A stretch of DNA of 64,000 bases from Cryobacterium gelidum (GCF_004403985.1 NZ_SOHL01000015.1:1-64000); one strand, 5' to 3'. Counted from the first letter of the stretch, positions 44,384 through 52,237 are shown. The notes: generated by a model not told the origin, from the letters alone. Program-made: numbers and translations.

Positions 44384-44553
44384 TACCTAGCTTTTCTCGT
44401 CACTTTTTTCACTTCTTCTCTGTCTTCTCTTCTTGTTCTCCCTATTTTTTTCTTTTCAGTTTTTTCTTTTTTGTTTTTGTACTTCTGTTTTTTTCTTCTA
44501 CCTTTTTCTTCTCTTTCCCTGTCCCACCACCACCCCTTTACTTCCCAACCTCC
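44384..44553. repeat. Strand-biased polypyrimidine tract
   Basis: About 170 bp in which the plus strand is almost only C and T (runs such as TTTTTTTCTTTTCAGTTTTTT and CTTCTCTTCTTG). It lies just left of, and merges into, the nested inverted repeat. Such tracts can unwind easily or form triplex DNA. No protein reading is credible here on either strand. Confidence 0.85.
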
Positions 44554-44682
44554 TACACACTGAGGAACGATGGGTGTGAGAGGTTGGGAAGCGAGCGCAG
44601 CGAGGGGGCGGCGGTGGGACAGGGAAAGAGACCCCCTACCCATTCGTTTACCTATTCGCTGCCAGTGAATAGGTGGACGAAT
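44511..44682. other. Nested inverted repeats, candidate oriT or single-strand origin
   Basis: Three nested stems: CTCTTTCCCTGTCCCACC (44511-44528) with 44613-44630, 18 of 18 paired; CTTCCCAACCTC (44541-44552) with 44580-44591, 12 of 12; CACAC (44556-44560) with GTGTG (44574-44578). A separate repeat, ATTCGTTTACCTATTC (44642-44657) with 44667-44682, pairs 14 of 16. It stands upstream of the replication-relaxation and coupling-protein genes, where an origin of transfer is usual. Assignment is by structure and position. Confidence 0.55.
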
Positions 44683-44974
44683 ACCCGCGCAGGCTTGTGG
44701 CGCTCTTCGTGCGTCAAATTCGTGACGGACGACGTGGTGCCTGCGACCGATCTTTGGCCCCTCTGCTGCGCATCTAGCAGTCGCCCGCACTGGACCTGCT
44801 CCGCCGGGCGAAGCCGAAATGGGGGCCCGGATATTGATGGCGTCCTGTGACGCTGGACCCGCGGAAGCGTCGACGCGAGCGGCCAAATCTTGTCGGCTCT
44901 ATGTCGTTTCAGCCGTCGAGGCATGAACAACTCGATGTGCGATCACGGGCCGTTCCGTCACCGGAATCAGCTCG

Positions 44975-45358
44975 TTACGACAAGCGCCGGAATCGTTCCA
45001 CGCTGTCGAACCAGCGGACGACGCTGTTGGCGTTGTGGGCTTGCATGAGGGCATCTTCGACGATGCCGGCGAATTGGGCGGCATCGCGAAGGCCGAGTTC
45101 AGCCCGAGCGACTCCGGGCGCGCAGCCGGCGCCGCAGCCGTCTTCGCCGTTGCACTCGACGCCGTCGACGACGGTGCTGTGCCAGTTGGCGAGCTGGTCG
45201 TACACCTGGCCGAGGGAGCGCTGGGTGGCGGTCAGACACCCGAGCAGCAGGTACGAGTCGTAGGGCCGTTCGATCGCACGAGTCGCGTGCGCCAGGCTGC
45301 GTGCGATGTCGGCCAGCTCGTTCGCCCGGCTGATCAATTCGCTGTCGTGGTCGTTCAT
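44975..45358 (-). CDS. Hypothetical ICE protein, helical
   Basis: 127 residues from ATG 45358, with GGAGCACC upstream. The N-terminal half is a helical bundle (LISRANELADIARSLAHATRA, GCLTATQRSLGQVYDQLANW), the middle has CNGEDGCGAGC, a cysteine cluster that could bind metal, and the C-terminal part is again helical. Not recognised. It follows the SSB-like gene by 60 bp in the same direction and precedes the candidate transfer origin. Confidence 0.55.
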   Translation of the reverse strand: MNDHDSELISRANELADIARSLAHATRAIERPYDSYLLLGCLTATQRSLGQVYDQLANWHSTVVDGVECNGEDGCGAGCAPGVARAELGLRDAAQFAGIVEDALMQAHNANSVVRWFDSVERFRRLS

Positions 45359-45418
45359 GGTGGTGCTCCTTTCATGAGGTATTCAGGGTGGGCCGCGCGT
45401 GCGGCCCACCCTGAATAG

Positions 45419-45781
45419 CTATTCGGTGTCAGGCTTGGAGTTGCGGCGAACGGTGGCGACGGCGCGGTTGAGGTCGGGTCCGACGTTGTCGGCGTCGATG
45501 ACGCGGCCGTATTGGCGTGTCTGCTCGTCGCCCCAGCTGTCAGTGTGTTCGCGGCCGACGACGATGACGGGGTCGCCCTTATGCAAGGTGGCGGCGACGT
45601 TTTGGCCGAGCTCGAACTTAGCTTCCACGAAATGCGTGGTTGCGGCGTCGTGGGCGAGCCATTTGCCGCCGCGGTACTCGCCTGTGTTCTCGATGACTCG
45701 CAGCTTGGTGATCTGAATGCTGCCGGCTGTGACGACCTCGGGGTCCAGAGCCAGGTTGCCGATGATGGTGCGTGTGGACAT
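45419..45781 (-). CDS. Single-stranded DNA-binding protein-like (OB fold)
   Basis: 120 residues from ATG 45781 with AAGGAGAAG upstream; the longer frame to 45853 lacks such a site. TRTIIGNLALDPEV at the start, ATTHFVEAKFELGQNVAATLHKG and DPVIVVGREHTD follow the OB-fold strands of SSB proteins. It lacks the acidic C-terminal tip of cellular SSB. Element-borne SSBs protect transferred or replicating single strands. Leader copy C lies upstream (45850-46003). Confidence 0.8.
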   Translation of the reverse strand: MSTRTIIGNLALDPEVVTAGSIQITKLRVIENTGEYRGGKWLAHDAATTHFVEAKFELGQNVAATLHKGDPVIVVGREHTDSWGDEQTRQYGRVIDADNVGPDLNRAVATVRRNSKPDTE

Positions 45782-45849
45782 GAGTGCTTCTCCTTCGATG
45801 GGTGGTGCGTTGAATTGCGGTGGGGAGTCGTTGGCTTTGGGTTCTTCGA

Positions 45850-46003
45850 CCAACTATTTTTTGTGCCGTCCGGCGAGAAGAATCGATAGCGAGCGGGAGC
45901 GCTGGGAGTGCCCCGAATTTCAGGCGAGATAAGGGAGCCAGCGACCGCGTCTGAGAATCTGGGAACGGGAGGCGCGTAGCGAGCTACGGTGATCGGCCGG
46001 ACA
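45850..46003 (-). promoter_or_regulatory. ICE leader element, copy C
   Basis: About 155 bp, upstream of the SSB-like gene with a 70-bp spacer. Contains AATCGATAGCGAGCGGGAGC, GATAAGGGAGCCAGCGACCG, GTCTGAGAATCTGGGAACG and the small palindrome CGTAGCGAGCTACG. Compared with copy B it is clearly homologous along its whole length. Confidence 0.75.
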
Positions 46004-46087
46004 GGTCACAAATTGCGTTTCACGCGGTGGGGATGCGCGCCGATTGCGGCCGCGATCAAGGGGCCTTTGCCCGACGTTGCTGGCAAG

Positions 46088-46245
46088 TTATCCACAGGTG
46101 TTTTTCGCGCGCGCGTACTGTTAATTTTTTGTTTGTCCTGTTAGTACTGTTAGGGGGGCCGATCAGTGGCCCCCTATAGGGCCAGATCTGGCCCCCTATC
46201 GGTACGCTAAACGGCCCCCTACGGAGGCCGCTCACCGGCCCCCAA
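46088..46245. other. Candidate replication origin (oriV) of the ICE
   Basis: A perfect DnaA box TTATCCACA (46088-46096) is followed by an AT-rich segment with three CTGTTA repeats (46118-46153), then GGCCCCC(T/A)A at 46168, 46190, 46213 and 46237, spaced 22-24 bp like iterons, with a 16-bp perfect palindrome GGGCCAGATCTGGCCC (46179-46194). It overlaps the 3' end of a winged-helix replication-like gene. Confidence 0.6.
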
Positions 46246-46647
46246 ACCTCCGCGTCGAAGCATCGGAATGACGTTGGTCTCGTACCGTCGGTGACCGCCC
46301 GGTCTCGTGCTGTCGACGAGCAGATTGAACTCGGCATTGTGGCCACGGTGGCCAGCACTGACTCGCTCGATAGCGCCGCTGGCGACGAGTTCCGCGATCG
46401 CCCGCTTGACCGAGTGATACGCCGACTCTGATCCGTTGTCCGGAGCCAGATAGCCCAGGGCGATCGCCGAGGATTCTCGGGATGCGAAGTACCGTCGCGG
46501 CGGTTGATTACCGGGGTTGTCGTTGTCGTCCCAGGTTTCCAAGGCCATGTGCACGAGCAGCCGGGTTGCCGCGTGCCCCAGGCCCAGGCGTGCAGCTGCG
46601 AGAACCGCGCCCTTAGCCGCATATAGGCCCACAGTGCTCTCACCCAC
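46219..46647 (-). CDS. Winged-helix protein, putative replication initiator
   Basis: 142 residues from GTG 46647 (weak ribosome binding site, so the start is uncertain). A DNA-binding layout is visible: GLGHAATRLLVHMALETWDD, YFASRESSAIALGY (first helix-turn-helix) and SVKRAIAELVASGAIERV (recognition helix and wing), then a basic C-terminal part. This is the winged-helix design of small plasmid replication proteins and of regulators. The four iteron-like repeats that begin inside its 3' end support a Rep role. It sits between the excisionase-like gene and the SSB-like gene. Confidence 0.55.
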   Translation of the reverse strand: MGESTVGLYAAKGAVLAAARLGLGHAATRLLVHMALETWDDNDNPGNQPPRRYFASRESSAIALGYLAPDNGSESAYHSVKRAIAELVASGAIERVSAGHRGHNAEFNLLVDSTRPGGHRRYETNVIPMLRRGGLGAGERPP

Positions 46648-46730
46648 CGGATCGGGTGCGAGGCGTTGCGAGATGGCAAAATTTCAGTATTCTGGACATA
46701 GATCAGATCCTTTGCGGGTGTTCGATCCTT

Positions 46731-46761
46731 GCCCCGGGGTGCAACCCGGGGCTTTATCTTT
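46731..46761 (+). terminator. Hairpin with T-rich tail
   Basis: GCCCCGGG (46731-46738) and CCCGGGGC (46745-46752) pair perfectly with a 6-nt loop, followed by TTTATCTTT. It is oriented as a plus-strand intrinsic terminator, although the flanking genes run leftward; for them it would be an intraoperon hairpin. Confidence 0.45.
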
Positions 46762-46810
46762 GGCCTGCCGCGAGCCGACGATTTGGTCGCCTGCAACAGG
46801 AGGCGCGGCC

Positions 46811-47020
46811 TCACCGCGTCACGAGGGCGCGTTTGCCCGTCTGCGTCTGTGCGCTCGCCTCGACCCAGGCGATCACTTCGGCCCGCTTGTACAAGACTTT
46901 CTTCGGCGTCGGCTTGTAGAAGCGCGGTCCCCGACCCAAGTAGCGCAGGTGGGCCAGCCCGCCGACGGTCAGTCCGGTGAGTTCGGCGACGACGACGGGG
47001 AGGATGAATTCTTCGGTCAT
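46811..47020 (-). CDS. Excisionase-like small HTH protein
   Basis: 69 residues from ATG 47020 (the ORF extends to 47053). The sequence PVVVAELTGLTVGGLAHLRYLGRGPRFYK is a MerR/AlpA-type winged helix as found in excisionases, followed by KVLYKRAEVIAWVEA. It lies 105 bp from the divergent XRE regulator gene, near the integrase, as Xis genes usually do. It probably bends attachment-site DNA for excision or starts the leftward operon. Confidence 0.75.
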   Translation of the reverse strand: MTEEFILPVVVAELTGLTVGGLAHLRYLGRGPRFYKPTPKKVLYKRAEVIAWVEASAQTQTGKRALVTR

Positions 47021-47124
47021 GATTACGTCCCTTCGGTGACACGAGACACTCATTGCTTCGTGTTGCGATCACAATAAAACGCTTTTCGCTGTTTGACAAG
47101 GACCAATAGCTGTACGGTGTCGGC

Positions 47125-47724
47125 ATGACAGGTTTTGTGAGGCAGTCCGGAATTGGCGAGCGGATTCAAGCCATCCGGAAACGGCACGGCATCCGCTCCG
47201 CCAAGGACCTCGCCGACCTCATGCCCGGCGGCAATGTCACCGAGGCGATCCTGCAAAACCTTGAAGCCGGCCGCAAGCAGGACCTCTCGGTCAGCCAACT
47301 CCTGAACATCTCCCACGCGCTGCGCGTTCCACCGGTTTTTCTCCTTGCACCAATCGGGCGCCCGCATGACGCGCTCGACCTGGTAAACCTCAGCAATACC
47401 TTCGAGGGAATGACCGTCGCTGAATTCGATGCCTGGATCTCCGGGGAAACGAATGGCACCTACCGGTGGCGTGACCTCACCGAGCGCACGGAACGCTCGC
47501 AGCTCGAGGCCATGCGCCAGCTCATTGCCAGCCTGCGCGAGCGCCGCCGTCTCACCACCAACGCGGCCATCGAAGCGGAACTCACGCCGCCGGGTGAGGT
47601 CAACACGGACCCCGCGATCTGGGATACCACGCAGGAACGACTTGCCGAGGCAAACCGGCGCATCGAACAACTCAGCAGCTATCTCACCGACGCGGGCTGG
47701 GACCTCGAAGGATGGGTCAAGTAG
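47125..47724 (+). CDS. XRE-family regulator 1 of the ICE
   Basis: 199 residues. N-terminal helix-turn-helix: IGERIQAIRKRHGIRSAKDLADLM, VTEAILQNLEAGRKQDLSVSQLL and ALRVPPVFLLAP, the Cro/C1 fold used by ICE immunity-type repressors. The C-terminal part (about 90-199) is acidic with a coiled-coil-like end (RLAEANRRIEQLSSYL). It is divergent from the excisionase-like gene; a TTGACA hexamer lies at 47093-47098. It likely controls excision and transfer. It is paralogous to the next gene. Confidence 0.82.
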   Translation: MTGFVRQSGIGERIQAIRKRHGIRSAKDLADLMPGGNVTEAILQNLEAGRKQDLSVSQLLNISHALRVPPVFLLAPIGRPHDALDLVNLSNTFEGMTVAEFDAWISGETNGTYRWRDLTERTERSQLEAMRQLIASLRERRRLTTNAAIEAELTPPGEVNTDPAIWDTTQERLAEANRRIEQLSSYLTDAGWDLEGWVK

Positions 47725-47805
47725 ACCGCTGAGCCCGGGCCGAATAACTATCGTCCGCGTGTGAGCGGTCGAGGTATCGCCCTTGAGTTGCACTCTGTGC
47801 GCGTG

Positions 47806-48375
47806 ATGAATTTCCTGGCGCAGGCTGGGATCGGCGACCGCATTCAAGCGATTCGCAAGCAGCACGCCATCCGTTCGGCTAGCGCCCGCGCCGATCTCAT
47901 CCTAGGCGACAATGTCACCGAATCGATCGTGCAGAATATCGAGGCTGGCGGCAAGGACGACCTTCTCGTCAGCCAACTGCTCAACATCGCCAAGGCCCTA
48001 CGCGTCTCGCCAATCTTCCTCCTCGCCCCCGTCGCCACACCCTCGGCCCGGTTCGACATCGCCAACCTCAGCTCGAGCTTCGATAACATGACCGTGGTCC
48101 AGTTCGATGCCTGGATCTTGAGCGCGGTCGACGGCGCTTACCACTGGGCCACCAACGACGAACACTCCGAACGCGCCCAGCTCTTGGCGACGCCGGAGCT
48201 CCACACGCAGCTCCGCGAGCGAAGTCGTTTGGCTGTAAAAGTCGAGGGCGAGCGATTCGTAGAGTCCGCTGACAAAATCGCTGCGACTACTGCATTCGAC
48301 ACCACCGAAGTGCGCCTCCCTAAATTCAGCCGGCGTATCAAACAACTCACTAGATATCTGGCCGCGGCTGGCTGA
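47806..48375 (+). CDS. XRE-family regulator 2, diverged tandem paralogue
   Basis: 189 residues from ATG 47806 (the frame stays open to 47761). Aligns with regulator 1 over its whole length: IGDRIQAIRKQHAIRSASA, VTESIVQNIEAGGKDDLLVSQLL, ALRVSPIFLLAPVATP and an equivalent acidic C-terminus with RRIKQLTRYL. Changes in the recognition region (SARADLILGDN for AKDLADLMPGGN) suggest an altered DNA target or a decaying copy. It lies 80 bp after regulator 1 and 99 bp before the integrase, in the same direction. Confidence 0.75.
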   Translation: MNFLAQAGIGDRIQAIRKQHAIRSASARADLILGDNVTESIVQNIEAGGKDDLLVSQLLNIAKALRVSPIFLLAPVATPSARFDIANLSSSFDNMTVVQFDAWILSAVDGAYHWATNDEHSERAQLLATPELHTQLRERSRLAVKVEGERFVESADKIAATTAFDTTEVRLPKFSRRIKQLTRYLAAAG

Positions 48376-48474
48376 GAAACAGAGGGATGGTCTTACTGAC
48401 TTCGCCCAGCCCAATGTCGGTGGGCGAGAGGAGAGTGGATCCAGCACAATCACTGACGATCCCGAGGTGAGATC

Positions 48475-49605
48475 ATGGGCAGCATCTACTCGTATCTAAC
48501 GAAGGCCGGTAAGCGCTACCGAGTCGTCTATCGCAAGCCGGACCACGATCAAGCACAGAAACGCGGCTTTACGACGAAACGGGATGCCGCGCTCTTTCTC
48601 TCAACGGTCGAAGTCACCAAGGCGAACGGCGATTTCATCGAGGCCTCAGCTGGTCGATTGACCATTGCGACATTGGGTGCTCAATGGCTCCACCACCAGT
48701 CACATCTCAAGCCCTCCAGCCTGCGCCCGGTTGAAATCGCGTGGCGCCTCTACGTGAAGCCAGCTTGGGGCACCCGAACTGTGGGCGAAATTCGTCACAG
48801 TGACGTTCAGTCGTGGGTGACTGAACTTACCGCGGTAAAGGGCGCGACGACTGTCCTCCGCGCCTACGGCGTCCTCGCTTCGACCCTCGACGTTGCCGTC
48901 AAGGACAAGCGAATCACCTCGAATCCGGCGCGCGGCGTGAACCTGCCTCGCAAGATTGCCAAGGAGCACACCTACCTGTCACACAGACAGGTCGCAGCGC
49001 TGGCGACCGCCTCCGGCGACCGTGCAACTCTCGTTCTCATAATGGCGTATTGCGGCCTCCGCTGGGGCGAAGCCATCGGGCTTCAGGTCAAGGACATCGA
49101 CTTTCTCAAGCGCAGAATCAACGTCAATCGCAACGCTGTTGAGGTCGGTTCGCAGATAGAGGTCGGAACTCCGAAGTCCTACAAAGTGCGCTCGGTGCCC
49201 TTCCCCGCGTTCCTACTCCCCGGACTGAGTGACGAATGTCGAGACAAGCCGGCAACGGCACTCGTCTTCGCCGATCGATTCGGAAACCACCTCAAACGCA
49301 CCCGGGTAAGCCTGGGCACGCGGAGCTGGTTTCTGACGGCACTTACGACGGCAGGCCTACCACGGATGACAATTCACGACCTCCGCCACACGGCCGCAAG
49401 TCTCGCAGTGAGCGTCGGCGCAAACGTCAAAGCGGTGCAACGGATGCTCGGTCATGCCTCCGCAGCGATGACCCTCGACACCTACGCGGACCTCTTCGAT
49501 GACGACCTGGACGCCGTTGCAGACCGTTTGAATCAGGCCGCTATTTTTTCAAATGTTGCCAAAATGTTGCCAAAACAGAATTTTGGGGCAAAGGAAAACC
49601 CCTGA
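48475..49605 (+). CDS. int: Tyrosine integrase of the ICE
   Basis: 376 residues. An N-terminal arm-binding domain (GSIYSYLTKAGKRYRVVYRKP) and a core-binding SAM-like domain (about 60-150) are followed by the catalytic domain with the Arg in MAYCGLRWGEAIGL, HDLRHTAASL (H-x-x-R), LGHASAAMT and the nucleophile Tyr in TLDTYADLF. Length and domain order are those of ICE and phage integrases in Actinobacteria. GAGGTGAGATC lies just before the ATG. The stop is 40 bp from the 3' end of tRNA-Ser(GCT), the expected attachment site. Confidence 0.95.
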   Translation: MGSIYSYLTKAGKRYRVVYRKPDHDQAQKRGFTTKRDAALFLSTVEVTKANGDFIEASAGRLTIATLGAQWLHHQSHLKPSSLRPVEIAWRLYVKPAWGTRTVGEIRHSDVQSWVTELTAVKGATTVLRAYGVLASTLDVAVKDKRITSNPARGVNLPRKIAKEHTYLSHRQVAALATASGDRATLVLIMAYCGLRWGEAIGLQVKDIDFLKRRINVNRNAVEVGSQIEVGTPKSYKVRSVPFPAFLLPGLSDECRDKPATALVFADRFGNHLKRTRVSLGTRSWFLTALTTAGLPRMTIHDLRHTAASLAVSVGANVKAVQRMLGHASAAMTLDTYADLFDDDLDAVADRLNQAAIFSNVAKMLPKQNFGAKENP

Positions 49606-49645
49606 CTCCCAGTGTTCATATGGGATTCAGGGGTTCAAATGGCTG

Positions 49646-49736
49646 CGGAGACGGTGGGATTTGAACCCACGGTACCCCGTAAAGGGTACTCCACCTTAGC
49701 AGGGTGGTGCACTAAGCCGAACTATGCGACGTCTCC
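49646..49736 (-). tRNA. tRNA-Ser (GCT), probable ICE attachment site
   Basis: The acceptor stem GGAGACG/CGTCTCC, a D-loop, the anticodon stem-loop CCACC-CTGCTAA-GGTGG (anticodon GCT), a long variable arm and the T-arm GTGGGTTCAAATCCCAC are all readable on the minus strand. CCA is not encoded. The integrase gene adjoins its 3' end, as for elements that integrate into a tRNA 3' end and restore it. Confidence 0.95.
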
Positions 49737-49839
49737 TCGGTGCCTGCTTGCGCAAACACACTCCCTTATCTTAGCCGTACCGGGGGCATCCGCTCTGACC
49801 ATGAAAACCACGGCCGGAGAAAAGGATACCGGCGCCCGG

Positions 49840-51105
49840 CTACCCTTGCTCGCGCAGGGTTCGACCGGCCGTGCAGGTGTAATCGCCGGCCGTTTGACCG
49901 GTCACCGAATCCGACAGGACAACTCCGGGAGCCTCCGTGGCGGGCGCCTCGGTAGCCACCGGAACGTCGGTCGCGGCCGGAACGGGAGCGGCTTCAACCG
50001 GAGCATTCGGGTCGGCGACAGTGCCACGGCCGGTGGTTCCGCTCAGAGTCAGCGGTTCATCGGCAGCGACCGCCGCGAACAGGTCGTCGAATGCCGGCTG
50101 AATGGCTTTGACACCGCCCGTCACGTTGCCGGTGGGCACCTGGGCGAAGACGACCTGGTTGAGATTGATATCCTTCAGCGCGACGGCGATCGATGCGAGG
50201 GTCGTCACGCTGTTGAGGCTCTCCGATAGGCGCATGTTGGCTGTCACTGCCTTGGCCAGGGCGTATACCTTGGTCGGGTCGGAGAGGGTGTCGGCGCTCT
50301 GGATCGTGCGCACGAGCGACGACATGAACAACTGCTGGTTGTTGATGCGGGTCAGGTCGCTGCCGTCGCCGAGGCCGTGGCGGGTGCGCAGAAATTGCAA
50401 CGCCTCATAGCCCTCGAGCAGGTGCTCGCCCGGGTCGAGGAAGGTTCCGGTGTATTCGTCTTCGATGCGCTCCGCGACGCAGACCGGCACGCCGCCGACG
50501 GCGGAGGACATGGACATGACGCCGCTGAACTGCGCCTCGGCTGCAAATGGAATGGAGAGTCCGGTGAGCTTCTCAACGGTCAGCACGGTGCAGGCGAGCC
50601 CGCCGTAGCTGAGCGTGGTGTTGATCTTCTGGCTGCTCATCGCGTTGAACGAGCCGCCTTCGGGGTTGGGGCAGGAGGGGATGGAGACGAACATGTCACG
50701 GGGGAAGCTGATGACCGAGGCGTTGCTGTGGTCTTCCGAGATGTGCAGCAGCATCGTCACATCGTTGAGGTCGCCGGTGGAGTCCTTCGGGCCGAACGCT
50801 GCGTCCTGGCCGACTCGACTGTCGCTTCCGACGATGAGCATGTTGACGCCGCCGTCTATGGCGCCGATCGACGGGACCGGGCCGTCGCTCTCATTGGCGA
50901 GGTGCACGCCGGGCTGCACGCTCACGGCGACGTCGTAGGTCGCGATGGCGGCCACGGAGAATCCGCTGACCAGAACGACGGCCACGCTGCCCGCAATGAA
51001 CTTCGCCACGGTCACGGCAGCGTTCGACTTTTTGAGCCGGCCATGACGCGCAACGGTTTTGAGGTTCTTGGAGCCGGCCCGGCGGGGGCGAAGCTGGTCG
51101 CTCAC
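49840..51105 (-). CDS. LytR-CpsA-Psr (LCP) family cell-wall ligase
   Basis: 421 residues. A basic N-terminus and one membrane helix (FIAGSVAVVLVSGFSVAAIA, about 38-57) anchor it with the catalytic domain outside. The LCP domain (about 85-260) has NMLIVGSDSR, DVTMLLHISEDHSNASVISFPRD with the Arg/Asp that bind polyprenyl pyrophosphate, and ALQFLRTRHGLGDGSDLTRINNQQ. The C-terminal part is low-complexity and P/A/T-rich. LCP enzymes attach glycopolymers to peptidoglycan. The gene stands between two tRNA-Ser genes. Confidence 0.92.
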   Translation of the reverse strand: MSDQLRPRRAGSKNLKTVARHGRLKKSNAAVTVAKFIAGSVAVVLVSGFSVAAIATYDVAVSVQPGVHLANESDGPVPSIGAIDGGVNMLIVGSDSRVGQDAAFGPKDSTGDLNDVTMLLHISEDHSNASVISFPRDMFVSIPSCPNPEGGSFNAMSSQKINTTLSYGGLACTVLTVEKLTGLSIPFAAEAQFSGVMSMSSAVGGVPVCVAERIEDEYTGTFLDPGEHLLEGYEALQFLRTRHGLGDGSDLTRINNQQLFMSSLVRTIQSADTLSDPTKVYALAKAVTANMRLSESLNSVTTLASIAVALKDINLNQVVFAQVPTGNVTGGVKAIQPAFDDLFAAVAADEPLTLSGTTGRGTVADPNAPVEAAPVPAATDVPVATEAPATEAPGVVLSDSVTGQTAGDYTCTAGRTLREQG

Positions 51106-51217
51106 TCATGTCCTCTCATCGGGTGGTCGGCCTGATCGGCCTGCGGCGCCAATGGTTGTGCGCCGGTCTTGTTCGGTTCAGTGAAGCTGCCGTGCGGTGG
51201 AGCGTGAAATCGTGCTG

Positions 51218-51302
51218 CGGAGGGCGTGGGATTCGAACCCACGAGACATTTCTGCCCACCAGTTTTCAAGACTGGCTCCATCGGCCGCTCGGACAGCCCT
51301 CC
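51218..51302 (-). tRNA. tRNA-Ser (TGA)
   Basis: Acceptor stem GGAGGGC/GCCCTCC, anticodon stem-loop CCAGT-CTTGAAA-ACTGG (anticodon TGA), a long variable arm and T-arm GTGGGTTCGAATCCCAC on the minus strand. It has the long variable arm of a class II tRNA. CCA is not encoded. Confidence 0.95.
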
Positions 51303-51421
51303 CGGTTGCCCATTTTCCGTGCAAAATACTGCGCGGGATGAATTAGGCGAACTGGCCCGATTCTAGCCGATGACAGACCTCACACACTGACAGAGCGGCC
51401 TGACAACCGGCTGGATACCGG

Positions 51422-52237
51422 TCAGAGCGTGCGCAGTACCGTGGCGAGGCCGTCGATTGAGACATTGCCGGTGATCTCCGAACCGGCGGCGAGGACGTCG
51501 TGGGGCGACTCGCCCATGGCGACACCGCGACCGAATTCACCGGCCCACTGCAGCATGTCGATGTCATTGCGACCATCACCGACGGCCATGACCCGGTCGC
51601 GGGGAACACCAAGCGACACGCGCACCCGCTCCATCGCCGTTGCCTTGTTGACGCCATCGGGGGCGATATCGAGCCAGGCGGTCCACCCGATGGCGTAGCT
51701 CACCCCGTTCAGCCCCATCCGTTCGACGACGTGGAGGAAATCCTCCATGTCGTGGTCGGGCGAGATGACAACTACCCGGGTCGCCTGGTGTTTGAGGAGC
51801 TCATCGAAATCGACCCGTTCGCTGTCCATACCGATCGTGGCATCGGGAATCGGCTCGGTGTAGCGGTAGAAGCCGTGCTCGTCTTCAACCGCGAACCTGG
51901 CCGAGCCGAGGTGCGCGCGAATCGAGGTGAGCACGTCGCTCGGGTCAAAGGTTTCGACCCATTCCCGCCGGTATCCCATGGGCGCGGAGGCGTCACGGTG
52001 CATGGTGATGGCACCGTTGGAGCAGACCACGTAACGCGGTGAGATGCCGAGCCGGTCGAGCACTGGCAGGGCAGCGGCCGCGGAACGCCCGGTGGCCAAC
52101 ATGACCTCGTGTCCAGCAGCGGCGAGGCGGGCGACCTCGTCGATCACGGCCTGGCTGATCGAGCCGTCTACGTGCATCGTGGTGCCGTCGATGTCGAGGG
52201 CGACGAGCCACGGCGTGGTCGTGAGCACTGTGGTCAT
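51422..52237 (-). CDS. HAD hydrolase, Cof-type
   Basis: 271 residues. Motif [17 protein letters not shown] (nucleophile Asp), motif [11 protein letters not shown], and motif [15 protein letters not shown] define a type IIB (Cof) HAD phosphatase, usually active on sugar phosphates or flavin phosphates. Its start overlaps the serS stop (52234-52237), so it is cotranscribed with seryl-tRNA synthetase; the pairing is common in related actinobacteria but the substrate cannot be read. Confidence 0.9.
   Translation of the reverse strand: MTTVLTTTPWLVALDIDGTTMHVDGSISQAVIDEVARLAAAGHEVMLATGRSAAAALPVLDRLGISPRYVVCSNGAITMHRDASAPMGYRREWVETFDPSDVLTSIRAHLGSARFAVEDEHGFYRYTEPIPDATIGMDSERVDFDELLKHQATRVVVISPDHDMEDFLHVVERMGLNGVSYAIGWTAWLDIAPDGVNKATAMERVRVSLGVPRDRVMAVGDGRNDIDMLQWAGEFGRGVAMGESPHDVLAAGSEITGNVSIDGLATVLRTL

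Noticed and set aside
44383-44886. 167-codon open frame through the polypyrimidine tract
   Set aside because: The product is a run of K, E and R from the purine strand followed by R/A-rich sequence; no start site, and the DNA structure explains the region better.
46168-46245. CRISPR-like repeat array
   Set aside because: Only nine bases repeat, in four units, with 13-15 bp between them and no cas genes; iterons fit better.
46056-47126. 356-codon minus-strand open frame overlapping the Rep-like and excisionase-like genes
   Set aside because: Arg/Pro/Thr-rich; two shorter frames in the same region have clear HTH sequence and better starts.
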